Positions 55,358 through 62,847 of a stretch of DNA of 64,000 nt are shown piece after piece. Within the stretch, counting starts at the first letter, position 1. Each line of letters starts with the position of its first letter. The stretch is from Streptomyces justiciae (GTDB taxonomy: Bacteria; Actinomycetota; Actinomycetes; Streptomycetales; Streptomycetaceae). Location of the stretch: contig NZ_JADDXU010000005.1 of the NCBI RefSeq assembly GCF_015163075.1, positions 62,001 to 126,000 on the forward strand, given 5' to 3'. Made by a program: the position numbers and the translations under genes. Under the pieces are notes generated by a model, which searched no databases, had not been told where the DNA came from, and worked only from the letters and a program-made list of their open reading frames with translations.

Positions 55358-56014
55358 ATGGAGACGACGAGTCAGGCAGTCGCGCAGGCGCCGGCCACGG
55401 AGGGCGGACAACAGGTCCCCTCCGCCCGGCGCACGGTCGACGGCTACCTGCAGGCGCCCTTCCCGTGGTACGGCCTCGACGAGGCCTTCACGGGGCCGCG
55501 GTGGCTGATGCAGGTCGGAACGGCGGCCGACGGTGCCGTCGAGCACGGTTCGATCGGGCACGGTGACGAGCCCTCGGTACGCAACGAGGCCTCGGAGGAC
55601 AAGGAGAAGTTCGCGGTGGTGGTCACCGTCGCGGCCAACCCTTCCCGGCGGAGCGCCGACGGTACGGGTCTGCTGGAGGCCACGTCGGTCTCCTCGGCGG
55701 CGTGGCTCGCGGGCGTGGGGCTGCTCTCCTTCACCTGGCCCGGCTCGATGGACCACTCCCTGCGCGACGACTGGCTGGACCAGCAGACCGAGACGGCGTG
55801 GGCGCTGGCCGACGACCTCGACGGCTCCGACTGGTCGACGCTGTCGCTCCCCGTGGACGGCGTGCCCACGCCCTTCCACTACCGGGAGTCCGAGTTCGGC
55901 TGGGTGCTCGCCGGCTCGACCCCGGAGGGCGTGCACGTGGGGGCGTACGGCAGAGGCATGAGCGCGTACGGGCTCGGCTTCGCCATGATCAAGGACATCG
56001 GCGAGTACGCGTAG
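55358..56014 (+). CDS. Conserved hypothetical protein (218 residues)
   Basis: The product has no signal peptide or membrane segment. Recognisable blocks are FPWYGLDEAFTGPRWLMQVG, SLPVDGVPTPFHYRESEFGW (in the second half) and GAYGRGMSAYGLGFA; I do not recognise the family. AGGAGG lies before the ATG at 55358, but the spacing is long and an earlier start cannot be excluded. It stands alone between tatB and a strong terminator. Function unknown. Confidence 0.85.
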   Translation: METTSQAVAQAPATEGGQQVPSARRTVDGYLQAPFPWYGLDEAFTGPRWLMQVGTAADGAVEHGSIGHGDEPSVRNEASEDKEKFAVVVTVAANPSRRSADGTGLLEATSVSSAAWLAGVGLLSFTWPGSMDHSLRDDWLDQQTETAWALADDLDGSDWSTLSLPVDGVPTPFHYRESEFGWVLAGSTPEGVHVGAYGRGMSAYGLGFAMIKDIGEYA

Positions 56015-56018
56015 CGGT

Positions 56019-56065
56019 ACGACGACGGGGGCGCCCTCTCGTCTGGAGGGCGCCCCCGTCGTCGT
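56019..56065. terminator. Very strong bidirectional terminator
   Basis: The two 20-nt arms, ending in GGGGGCGCCCTC and starting with GAGGGCGCCCCC, are perfectly complementary around a 7-nt loop. It separates the hypothetical gene from the convergent mrp gene. Confidence 0.9.
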
Positions 56066-56073
56066 AGGCGAAG

Positions 56074-57207
56074 CTAGAACTTGTTGCGCGGGGTGATCCC
56101 CAGGGACAGGCCCGCCAGGCCGCGCTGGCGGCCGCCGAGCTTGCCCGCGATGTCGCGCAGGGCCTTGCCCGCCGGGGAGTCCGGGTCGCTCAGGACGACC
56201 GGCTTGCCCTCGTCGCCGCCCTCGCGCAGGCGGACGTCGATCGGGATGGCGCCGAGGACCGGGACCGTGGCACCCGTGGTGCGGGTCAGGCCGTCGGCGA
56301 CCGTCTGGCCGCCGCCGGTGCCGAAGACGTCGACCATCTCGTCGCAGTGCGGGCACGGCAGGCCCGACATGTTCTCGACCACACCGACGATCTTCTGGTG
56401 GGTCTGGACGGCGATGGAGCCGGCGCGCTCGGCGACCTCGGCCGCGGCCTGCTGCGGGGTCGTCACGACCAGGATCTCGGCGTTCGGGACCAGCTGGGCC
56501 ACGGAGATCGCGATGTCACCGGTGCCCGGCGGGAGGTCGAGGAGCAGAACGTCCAGGTCGCCCCAGTACACGTCCGCGAGGAACTGTTGGAGCGCGCGGT
56601 GCAGCATCGGGCCGCGCCACACGACCGGGGCGTTGCCCGGGGTGAACATGCCGATGGAGATGACCTTCACGCCGTTCGCCGACGGCGGCATGATCATGTT
56701 CTCGACCTGGGTGGGGCGCCCTTCGGCGCCCAGCATGCGCGGTACGGAGTGGCCGTAGATGTCGGCGTCGACGACACCGACCTTCAGACCGTCGGCCGCC
56801 ATCGCCGCCGCCAGGTTCACCGTCACCGAGGACTTGCCGACGCCGCCCTTGCCGGAGGCGACCGCGTACACGCGCGTGAGCGAGCCCGGCTTGGCGAAGG
56901 GGACCTCGCGCTCGGTCTGGCCGCCGCGCAGGGCCGTCGCCAGCTCCTTGCGCTGCTCGTCGCTCATCACGTCGAGCGTGACGTCGACAGCGGTGACGCC
57001 CTCCACGGCCGCGACCGCGTCCGTCACGCGCTGCGTGATCGTCTCGCGCATCGGGCAGCCGGAGACCGTCAGGTACACGGTGACCGCGACCGCCCCGTCC
57101 GCGCCGATGTCGACCGACTTGACCATCCCGAGTTCCGTGATGGGGCGGTTGATCTCGGGGTCGTTCACCGTCGCCAGTGCCTCGCGCACCGCGTCTTCGC
57201 TAGCCAT
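56074..57207 (-). CDS. mrp: Mrp/NBP35-family iron-sulfur cluster carrier ATPase
   Basis: The 377-residue protein joins an N-terminal DUF59/MIP18 domain (MASEDAVREALATVNDPEIN, TVSGCPMRETI) to a deviant Walker ATPase (GKGGVGKSS at residues 119-127). It carries the cluster-binding pair CPHC near residue 271. It helps load iron-sulfur clusters on target proteins. The ATG at 57207 matches homologues; a GTG eight codons upstream is possible. Equivalent of Rv1229c. Confidence 0.94.
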   Translation of the reverse strand: MASEDAVREALATVNDPEINRPITELGMVKSVDIGADGAVAVTVYLTVSGCPMRETITQRVTDAVAAVEGVTAVDVTLDVMSDEQRKELATALRGGQTEREVPFAKPGSLTRVYAVASGKGGVGKSSVTVNLAAAMAADGLKVGVVDADIYGHSVPRMLGAEGRPTQVENMIMPPSANGVKVISIGMFTPGNAPVVWRGPMLHRALQQFLADVYWGDLDVLLLDLPPGTGDIAISVAQLVPNAEILVVTTPQQAAAEVAERAGSIAVQTHQKIVGVVENMSGLPCPHCDEMVDVFGTGGGQTVADGLTRTTGATVPVLGAIPIDVRLREGGDEGKPVVLSDPDSPAGKALRDIAGKLGGRQRGLAGLSLGITPRNKF

Positions 57208-57249
57208 AAGGACGATGGTACGGCTGAACACAGGGGCCCTGGAAAGCCC

Positions 57250-57834
57250 TCAGCGGTCGTCTGCGTCACGTCCCGCTGACCGTTCTGCCGGGAATACACC
57301 GTGCCCGTCCTGTCTCTCCTCCAGCTCCTTCACCAGGTCCTGGAGCTCGGAGCGGATCCAGTCGCGGGTCGCGACCTCGCCGAGGCCGATGCGCAGGGCG
57401 GCGATCTCGCGGGTCAGGTACTCGGTGTCGGCGATGGACCGCTCGTTCTGCTTGCGGTCCTGTTCGAGGTTGACGCGGTCGCGGTCGTCCTGCCGGTTCT
57501 GCGCGAGCAGGATGAGAGGCGCCGCATAGGAAGCCTGTAGCGACAGCATCAGGGTGAGGAAGATGAAGGGGTAGTTGTCGAAGCGCAGGTCGCCGGGGGC
57601 GAACACGTTCCACAGCACCCACGCGATGATGACGACCGTCATCCAGACGATGAACCGGCCCGTGCCGAGGAAGCGCGCGATGCGCTCCGACAGCCGCCCG
57701 AAGGCCTCCGGGTCCCACTCGGGCAGCAGCCGGCGCCGCGGCGGCCGGGGCTGGTCCAGGCGGGTGCGCGGGCGGGTGGTGGCGGTGGCGCCGCTGGGGG
57801 TGCGCTCGCGGGCGGCCTCGCGCTCAGGAGCCAT
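57250..57834 (-). CDS. DUF1003 membrane protein
   Basis: The 194-residue protein has two membrane segments (near residues 60-80 and 88-112) with the DUF1003 blocks FIVWMTVVIIAWVLWNV, DPEAFG and SLQASYAAPLILLAQNRQ. A coiled-coil tail follows. It overlaps the upstream CBS-domain gene by 11 bp and mirrors the DUF1003 gene next to the mgtE-like gene in mycobacteria. Role unknown, possibly ion homeostasis. Confidence 0.9.
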   Translation of the reverse strand: MAPEREAARERTPSGATATTRPRTRLDQPRPPRRRLLPEWDPEAFGRLSERIARFLGTGRFIVWMTVVIIAWVLWNVFAPGDLRFDNYPFIFLTLMLSLQASYAAPLILLAQNRQDDRDRVNLEQDRKQNERSIADTEYLTREIAALRIGLGEVATRDWIRSELQDLVKELEERQDGHGVFPAERSAGRDADDR

Positions 57835-59113
57835 GAGCAGCCACCCCGCCCTCTTCTTCGTCGAGGTGGAACTCCGTCTCCCGCCAGTCCTCGGGGAGCA
57901 TGTGGTCCAGTACGTCGTCCACGGTGACCGCCCCCAACAGCGACCCGGCCTCGTCGACCACGGGCGCCGCGACCATGTCGTACGTCGCGAAGAACCCGGC
58001 GACGACCGGCAGCGCCGCGTCCGGGTCCAGCGGCTGGAGGTCGTCGTCGATGATCGCGCTGACCAGGGTGTACGGCGGGTCCCGCAGCAGCCGTTGGAAG
58101 TGGACCGTGCCCAGGTACTTGCCGGTCGGCGTCTCGTCGGGCGGGCGGCAGACGTAGACCTGGGCGGCGAGCGCGGGGGAGAGGTCGGCGTTGCGCACGC
58201 GCGCGAGGGCGTCGGCGACGGTGGCGTCGGGCCGCAGCACGATCGGCTCGGTCGTCATCAGACCGCCCGCGGTGTGCTCCTCGTACGACATCAGGCGCCG
58301 CATGTCGGCCGCGTCGGCGGGCTGCATCAGGCTCAGCAGCCGCTCCTGGTCCTCCGTCGGCAGCTCGCCGAGCAGGTCGGCCGCGTCGTCCGGGTCCATG
58401 GCCTCCAGGACGTCCGCCGCCCGCTCCTCCTTGAGCTTGCCGAGGATCTCGATCTGGTCGTCCTCCGGCAGCTCCTCGAGCACGTCGGCCAGCCGGTCGT
58501 CGTCGAGGGCGGCGGCGACCTCGGCGCGCCGCTTGGGGGAGAGATGGTGCAGGACGTTGGCGAGGTCGGCGGGGCGCAGCTGCTCGAAGGTGGCCAGCAG
58601 GCTCTCGGCGCCCTGTCCGTGCTCCTCCAGGGAGAAGCCGGTGACGGCGGACCACTCGACGGTCAGCGACTCGCCCTTGCGCCGGAACGCGCCGCCCTTG
58701 CCCCCCTTGCGGACGAAGACCTTGTCGATCTCCCAGTCCCGGCGGGCCGGCAGCTGCTGCACGGACACGTCCAGGACCGTCACGTCCTCCTTCGTCTCGA
58801 CCAGGGTGACGCGCCGGTCGAGGAGTTCGCCGAAGACGAGGCGCTCGGTGGGCCGCTGCTCGAAGCGGCGCACGTTGAGCACACCGGTGGTGATGACCTG
58901 GCCGGACTCGATGCTGGTCACCCGGGTCATGGGCAGGAAGATGCGGCGCCGCGTGGACAGTTCCACGACCAGGCCGAGCACGCGCGGCGGTTTGCGCCCC
59001 ACGCGCAGCATGACGACGAGGTCGCGCACCCGGCCGACCTGGTCGCCGTTGGGGTCGAACACGGCGACGCCGGAAAGGTGCGAGACGAAGATCCTGGGGG
59101 CGCCCCCTGCCAT
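57824..59113 (-). CDS. MgtE-N/CBS-domain protein without transport domain
   Basis: The 429-residue protein has an N-terminal PRC-barrel-like region (GVAVFDPNGDQVGRVRDLVV), the MgtE intracellular N domain with armadillo-like repeats (ADLANVLHHLSPKRRAEVAAA) and a CBS pair. No membrane segments follow. It resembles the soluble sensing part of the MgtE magnesium channel, so it may sense Mg or nucleotides and regulate a partner, perhaps the nearby CorA. AAAGGAGG precedes the ATG at 59113. Confidence 0.92.
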   Translation of the reverse strand: MAGGAPRIFVSHLSGVAVFDPNGDQVGRVRDLVVMLRVGRKPPRVLGLVVELSTRRRIFLPMTRVTSIESGQVITTGVLNVRRFEQRPTERLVFGELLDRRVTLVETKEDVTVLDVSVQQLPARRDWEIDKVFVRKGGKGGAFRRKGESLTVEWSAVTGFSLEEHGQGAESLLATFEQLRPADLANVLHHLSPKRRAEVAAALDDDRLADVLEELPEDDQIEILGKLKEERAADVLEAMDPDDAADLLGELPTEDQERLLSLMQPADAADMRRLMSYEEHTAGGLMTTEPIVLRPDATVADALARVRNADLSPALAAQVYVCRPPDETPTGKYLGTVHFQRLLRDPPYTLVSAIIDDDLQPLDPDAALPVVAGFFATYDMVAAPVVDEAGSLLGAVTVDDVLDHMLPEDWRETEFHLDEEEGGVAAHGS

Positions 59114-59294
59114 CGCCGTGCCTCCTTTCCCTTTTCCCTGTGAATTGTCCGTCCAAGTGGGCTTCAGGCTAGCCCGTCCCGATCGCGGACGCCCTGGTGG
59201 GCGGTCCGGACGGACTGGCTCCGCTCGGCTCGCAGGGCCCCGGTACCCTGCGGTACGCCGCTTGATGGACCCACGTCGGAAAGGCGCCCCACCT

Positions 59295-60050
59295 GTGACT
59301 GCGATTCCCCAGGTCCGTACCCGCCGGATGGGACTGCTGGGCGCGATGTGCGCCCTGGTCGTGACGGGAACGGGCCTGACGGGGTGCACCAGTGACGACC
59401 CCGACGCGGGCACCAACGGCGTCGGCAAGCTGCCGGCCGACCAGATCCAGACGAAGACCCGGGCGGCCGCCGAGTCGGCGGAGACAGTGCGTCTCTCCGG
59501 AACCGTGGTTACCAGTGGGCGCACTTACAAACTCGACATGAGCCTGAAGGCCGACGGCGGCACGGGTTCGGTGACCGCCGAGGGCGCCACCTTCAAGCTG
59601 CTGCGGATCGGGGAGAAGCTCTTCCTCAAGGCCGACGCCGAGTTCTGGAGCCATGAGGACGGCAAGGGCGACGACAAGGGCTCGGACACGGCCGCCGCCG
59701 ACAAGCTCGACGGCAAGTTCGTGAAGGTGCCTCAGGGCGACCCGTCGTACAAGAAGTTCAGCGGCTTCACCGACAAGGACGTCCTGCTGTCGAGCCTGCT
59801 GACGCTCCACGGCGACCTCGCGACCGACGGCCACCACGAGCAGTCGGGCACCCGCACGATCCGCATCACGGGCGACGACGGCTCCGGAGGCACCCTGGAC
59901 GTCTCCCTGGAGGGCAAGCCGTACCCGCTCCGCCTGGAACGCGCGGGCGGCGCCGGCACGCTGACCTTCTCCGGCTGGGGCAAGCCCTTCGAGCTGGCGG
60001 CGCCGGCGAAGGACGAGACGGTGGATTACGGCAAGCAGCTGCCGTCGTGA
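59295..60050 (+). CDS. LppX/LprG-type lipoprotein
   Basis: The 251-residue lipoprotein has a signal peptide with lipobox LTGC (Cys31) and a mature beta-rich domain with blocks TVVTSGRTYKLDMSLKADGG and GEKLFLKADAEFW that resemble the LppX/LprG lipid-binding fold. Such proteins carry lipids to the outer envelope. GTG at 59295 is chosen because of GGAAAGG upstream; an ATG ten codons earlier has no ribosome-binding site. It abuts the convergent gene with no spacer. Confidence 0.82.
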   Translation: MTAIPQVRTRRMGLLGAMCALVVTGTGLTGCTSDDPDAGTNGVGKLPADQIQTKTRAAAESAETVRLSGTVVTSGRTYKLDMSLKADGGTGSVTAEGATFKLLRIGEKLFLKADAEFWSHEDGKGDDKGSDTAAADKLDGKFVKVPQGDPSYKKFSGFTDKDVLLSSLLTLHGDLATDGHHEQSGTRTIRITGDDGSGGTLDVSLEGKPYPLRLERAGGAGTLTFSGWGKPFELAAPAKDETVDYGKQLPS

Positions 60051-60563
60051 TCAGCCGCGCCGCTTCTTCTTGAACAGCAGGCGCGGCAGGCCCGCCGGGA
60101 TCGGCTGACGGGTCGTCGCGGATGTCGGTACCGGAGCCGTGGCCAGGTCGCCGTCGGGCAGCGGCCCGGTCGCCCCCGTCGGCTCCAGCCGCAGCACCCG
60201 GCACTCCCGCCCCCAGCGCTCCGGCATCGCCTCTCCGTCGGGCGCGTTGAGGCGCTTGCCCTTGAGCTCGGCGACGGCCGCCTCCCAGGCCTCCGACCCG
60301 GACGGCAGCTCCACGACCTTCGCCGTCCAGGAGACCAGCCGTCCGCCCTTGTCCTTGCTGCGGACCGTGACCTCGGCGGCACCGCCGTCCGTCAGCCCCG
60401 GCAGCGGCTGCTCGCCCGGCCCGTCGCCGACCAGACACGCGGCACCCTCGTGCCACACGTGCCACAGCGCCCGGGCGGGGCCCTCGGGACCCCTGACCCA
60501 GATGAGGCCGGACTTCTTCGTGGCCTCCTCGACGAGGGCCTGGTCGAGCAGCTCGCTTGTCAT
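60051..60563 (-). CDS. Conserved hypothetical protein (170 residues)
   Basis: The protein shows GLIWVRGPEGPARALWHVWH, GGRLVSWTAKVVEL and RLNAPDGEAMPERWGRECRV, a pattern that could form a split beta-barrel like the FMN or F420 binding family, but I do not recognise it with certainty. The C-terminus is basic (LLFKKKRRG). It shares its stop codon boundary with the convergent lipoprotein gene (60050/60051). Function unknown. Confidence 0.8.
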   Translation of the reverse strand: MTSELLDQALVEEATKKSGLIWVRGPEGPARALWHVWHEGAACLVGDGPGEQPLPGLTDGGAAEVTVRSKDKGGRLVSWTAKVVELPSGSEAWEAAVAELKGKRLNAPDGEAMPERWGRECRVLRLEPTGATGPLPDGDLATAPVPTSATTRQPIPAGLPRLLFKKKRRG

Positions 60564-60586
60564 AGGGGCAGCCTATCCAGGCGGTG

Positions 60587-61714
60587 TCACAGCCAGCCGT
60601 TGCGCTTCAGAGTGCGGTGGATGCCGAGGCAGATGACACCGGTGATCATCATGATCACGGGGTAGCCGTACTTCCAGTGCGTCTCGGGCATGTAGTCGAA
60701 GTTCATGCCGTACACGCCACACACCATGGTCGGTACGGCGATGATGGCCGCCCACGAGGTGATCTTCCGCATGTCCTCGTTCTGCGCGACGGACGCCTGC
60801 GCGAGGTTGGCCTGGAGGATCGAGTTGAGGAGCTCGTCGAAGCCGATGACCTGCTCCTGCACGCGCGCGAGGTGGTCGGCGACGTCCCGGAAGTACTTCT
60901 GGATGTCCGGGTCGATCAGCCGCATCGGCCGCTCGCTCAGCAGCTGCATGGGCCGCAGCAGCGGCGACACCGCCCGCTTGAACTCCAGCACCTCACGCTT
61001 GAGCTGGTAGATCCGGCCGGCGTCGGAACCGCGCGGGGAGCCCTTGCGGCCCGGCGAGAACACGTCCGTCTCGACCTCGTCGATGTCGTCCTGCACCGCG
61101 TCGGCGACCGCGATGTAGCCGTCGACGACATGGTCCGCGATCGCGTGCAGCACCGCCGAGGGGCCCTTGGCGAGCAGCTCGGGGTCGTCCTGGAGGCGGT
61201 GGCGCAGTGCCCGCAGCGAACCCTGGCCGCCGTGCCGGACGGTGATGAAGAAGTCCCGTCCGGTGAAGCACATGACCTCGCCGGTCTCGACGACCTCGCT
61301 GTTGGCGGTGAGCCGGTCGTGCTCGACGTAGTGGATGGTCTTGAAGACGGTGAACAGCGAGTCGTCGTAGCGCTCCAGCTTCGGCCGCTGGTGGGCCTGG
61401 ACGGCGTCCTCGACGGCCAGCGGGTGCAGCCCGAACTCGCTGGCGATACCGGCGAATTCGGCCTCGGTCGGCTCGTGCAGACCGATCCACACGAAGCCTC
61501 CGTCGCGGCGCACCTGACGCATCGCCTCGTGCGGCGTCAGCGGCGTCGGCGTCTCGACTCGGGCGCCGTCGCGGTAGACCGCGCAGTCGACGACGGCCGA
61601 GGGGGTGCCGGGGTCGCGGGTGGTGTCGTACGCACCGCTGTCCATGCGCACGCCCTTGCGGAGCGAGGGGCGGGACGGGCGGACGACGGCGCGCAGGTCG
61701 CGGATCATCGACAT
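60587..61714 (-). CDS. corA: CorA-family magnesium/divalent metal channel
   Basis: The 375-residue protein has the large cytoplasmic domain (HPLAVEDAVQAHQRPKLERY), two C-terminal membrane segments and the selectivity motif GMN in GVYGMNFDYMPE. It imports Mg or related ions as a pentamer. GAAGGAG precedes the ATG at 61714; an upstream GTG-like extension lacks one. The 500-bp leader region upstream holds palindromes that may regulate it. Equivalent of Rv1239c. Confidence 0.94.
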   Translation of the reverse strand: MSMIRDLRAVVRPSRPSLRKGVRMDSGAYDTTRDPGTPSAVVDCAVYRDGARVETPTPLTPHEAMRQVRRDGGFVWIGLHEPTEAEFAGIASEFGLHPLAVEDAVQAHQRPKLERYDDSLFTVFKTIHYVEHDRLTANSEVVETGEVMCFTGRDFFITVRHGGQGSLRALRHRLQDDPELLAKGPSAVLHAIADHVVDGYIAVADAVQDDIDEVETDVFSPGRKGSPRGSDAGRIYQLKREVLEFKRAVSPLLRPMQLLSERPMRLIDPDIQKYFRDVADHLARVQEQVIGFDELLNSILQANLAQASVAQNEDMRKITSWAAIIAVPTMVCGVYGMNFDYMPETHWKYGYPVIMMITGVICLGIHRTLKRNGWL

Positions 61715-62221
61715 GGCAGGCTCCTTCGCGACAGGCAACGAAAGGCCGCTTCAACGGGTGGAACTGCCCGGAATGAGGACGTCCTGACTGCGGATGTTTG
61801 GCACGTCCACAAAGCGGGGAGCACCGCACCATTGCGGGGGCAGGCTTCGTTGCTGATACAGATGCTGATTCGAATCAGACAGATCAGGCAGATCGAGACG
61901 AAGTGCTCTTCCGATGAAGACGCGAGCGTGAAAGAGAGGCGGCGGTCAGCCGGAATCCGGATCAGCTACATCAGCGGGCGGAAGAGCGAGTGGTACTGCA
62001 CGGGTGACTTCGATCCATGACAGCCCCACCTCCTCCGGCCGGTCCCTCGTAAGGGACGTCCATTCCCCGTAGGGGAGTTCCCCTCGCAGGGGATTTTCAT
62101 GGCGTCGGGACTCGACCGCGACGCTTCTGCGTGCTGCCCCGAACGACCGGGCAAGAGTATCAGCCGACTGAAGTGTCAAGGCGCTGCTTTGCCCGGTACT
62201 GACGAGTTCTATGCTCGCGGC
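61715..62221. promoter_or_regulatory. Divergent region between corA and the SUFU-domain gene, with palindrome and three hairpins
   Basis: A perfect 14-bp palindrome CTGATTCGAATCAG lies at 61865-61878. Farther on three short hairpins stand in series: GTCCCT/AGGGAC (62042-62057), TCCCC/GGGGA (62064-62076) and TCCCC/GGGGA (62079-62093, followed by TTTTC). Read on the minus strand they would lie in a long corA leader; read on the plus strand the third resembles a small terminator. No gene is visible here. Confidence 0.5.
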
Positions 62222-62806
62222 ATGGCTGATGTTCTTCCTCTGGTCGAGGCCCGGTTGCGTACCGCGCTGGGCGAGCCGGACGCCCGCGCGGCGGTCACCT
62301 TCCTGGGCACGGACCGCATCGAGGTGCTCCGCTTCCACGAGGGCGACATCGTCCGCTACGCCACGCTCGGCATGTCCGCGGCGCCGATGGGTGACCCCAC
62401 CGCGATGCTCGCCGACCCGGTCAAGGGCCCCCGCGCGGAGCTGTTCCTCTCGGTCCGCGCGGGCCTCGCCGACACCGACAAGGTGCTCCGCGCGCTCGCC
62501 GTCCTCGCCGCGTCGCCGCAGGTCGAGGGCGTGATCGTGGCCCCCGGCGCCTCCCTCGACGTGGGCGAGCCGCTGTGGCCCAGCGCCCCCTTCACCTCGG
62601 TTCTGGTCGCCGAACCGGGAGGTCTGGTCGAGGACCTGGAGCTCGACGAGCCCATGGACCCGGTGCAGTTCCTGCCGCTGCTCCCGATGACCCCGAACGA
62701 GGCCGCCTGGAAGCGGGTGCACGGCGCCCAGGCCCTCCAGGAGCGCTGGCTGACGAACGGGACGGACCTCAGAGACCCGTCCCGGAAGTCCGTCCCGCTG
62801 GAGTGA
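62222..62806 (+). CDS. Suppressor-of-fused (SUFU) domain protein
   Basis: The 194-residue cytoplasmic protein has the SUFU-type pattern FHEGDIVRYATLGMS, GPRAELFLSVRAG and the late block FLPLLPMTPNEAAWKRVHG, as in Streptomyces proteins of that annotation. In bacteria such proteins are often immunity factors for toxins, but no toxin gene is visible here. The ATG at 62222 begins the conserved sequence; no strong ribosome-binding site is seen. Confidence 0.85.
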   Translation: MADVLPLVEARLRTALGEPDARAAVTFLGTDRIEVLRFHEGDIVRYATLGMSAAPMGDPTAMLADPVKGPRAELFLSVRAGLADTDKVLRALAVLAASPQVEGVIVAPGASLDVGEPLWPSAPFTSVLVAEPGGLVEDLELDEPMDPVQFLPLLPMTPNEAAWKRVHGAQALQERWLTNGTDLRDPSRKSVPLE

Positions 62807-62847
62807 TCCTCGCGTGAGCAAGCTCACCAAGTGGTGGCCGGAAACCG

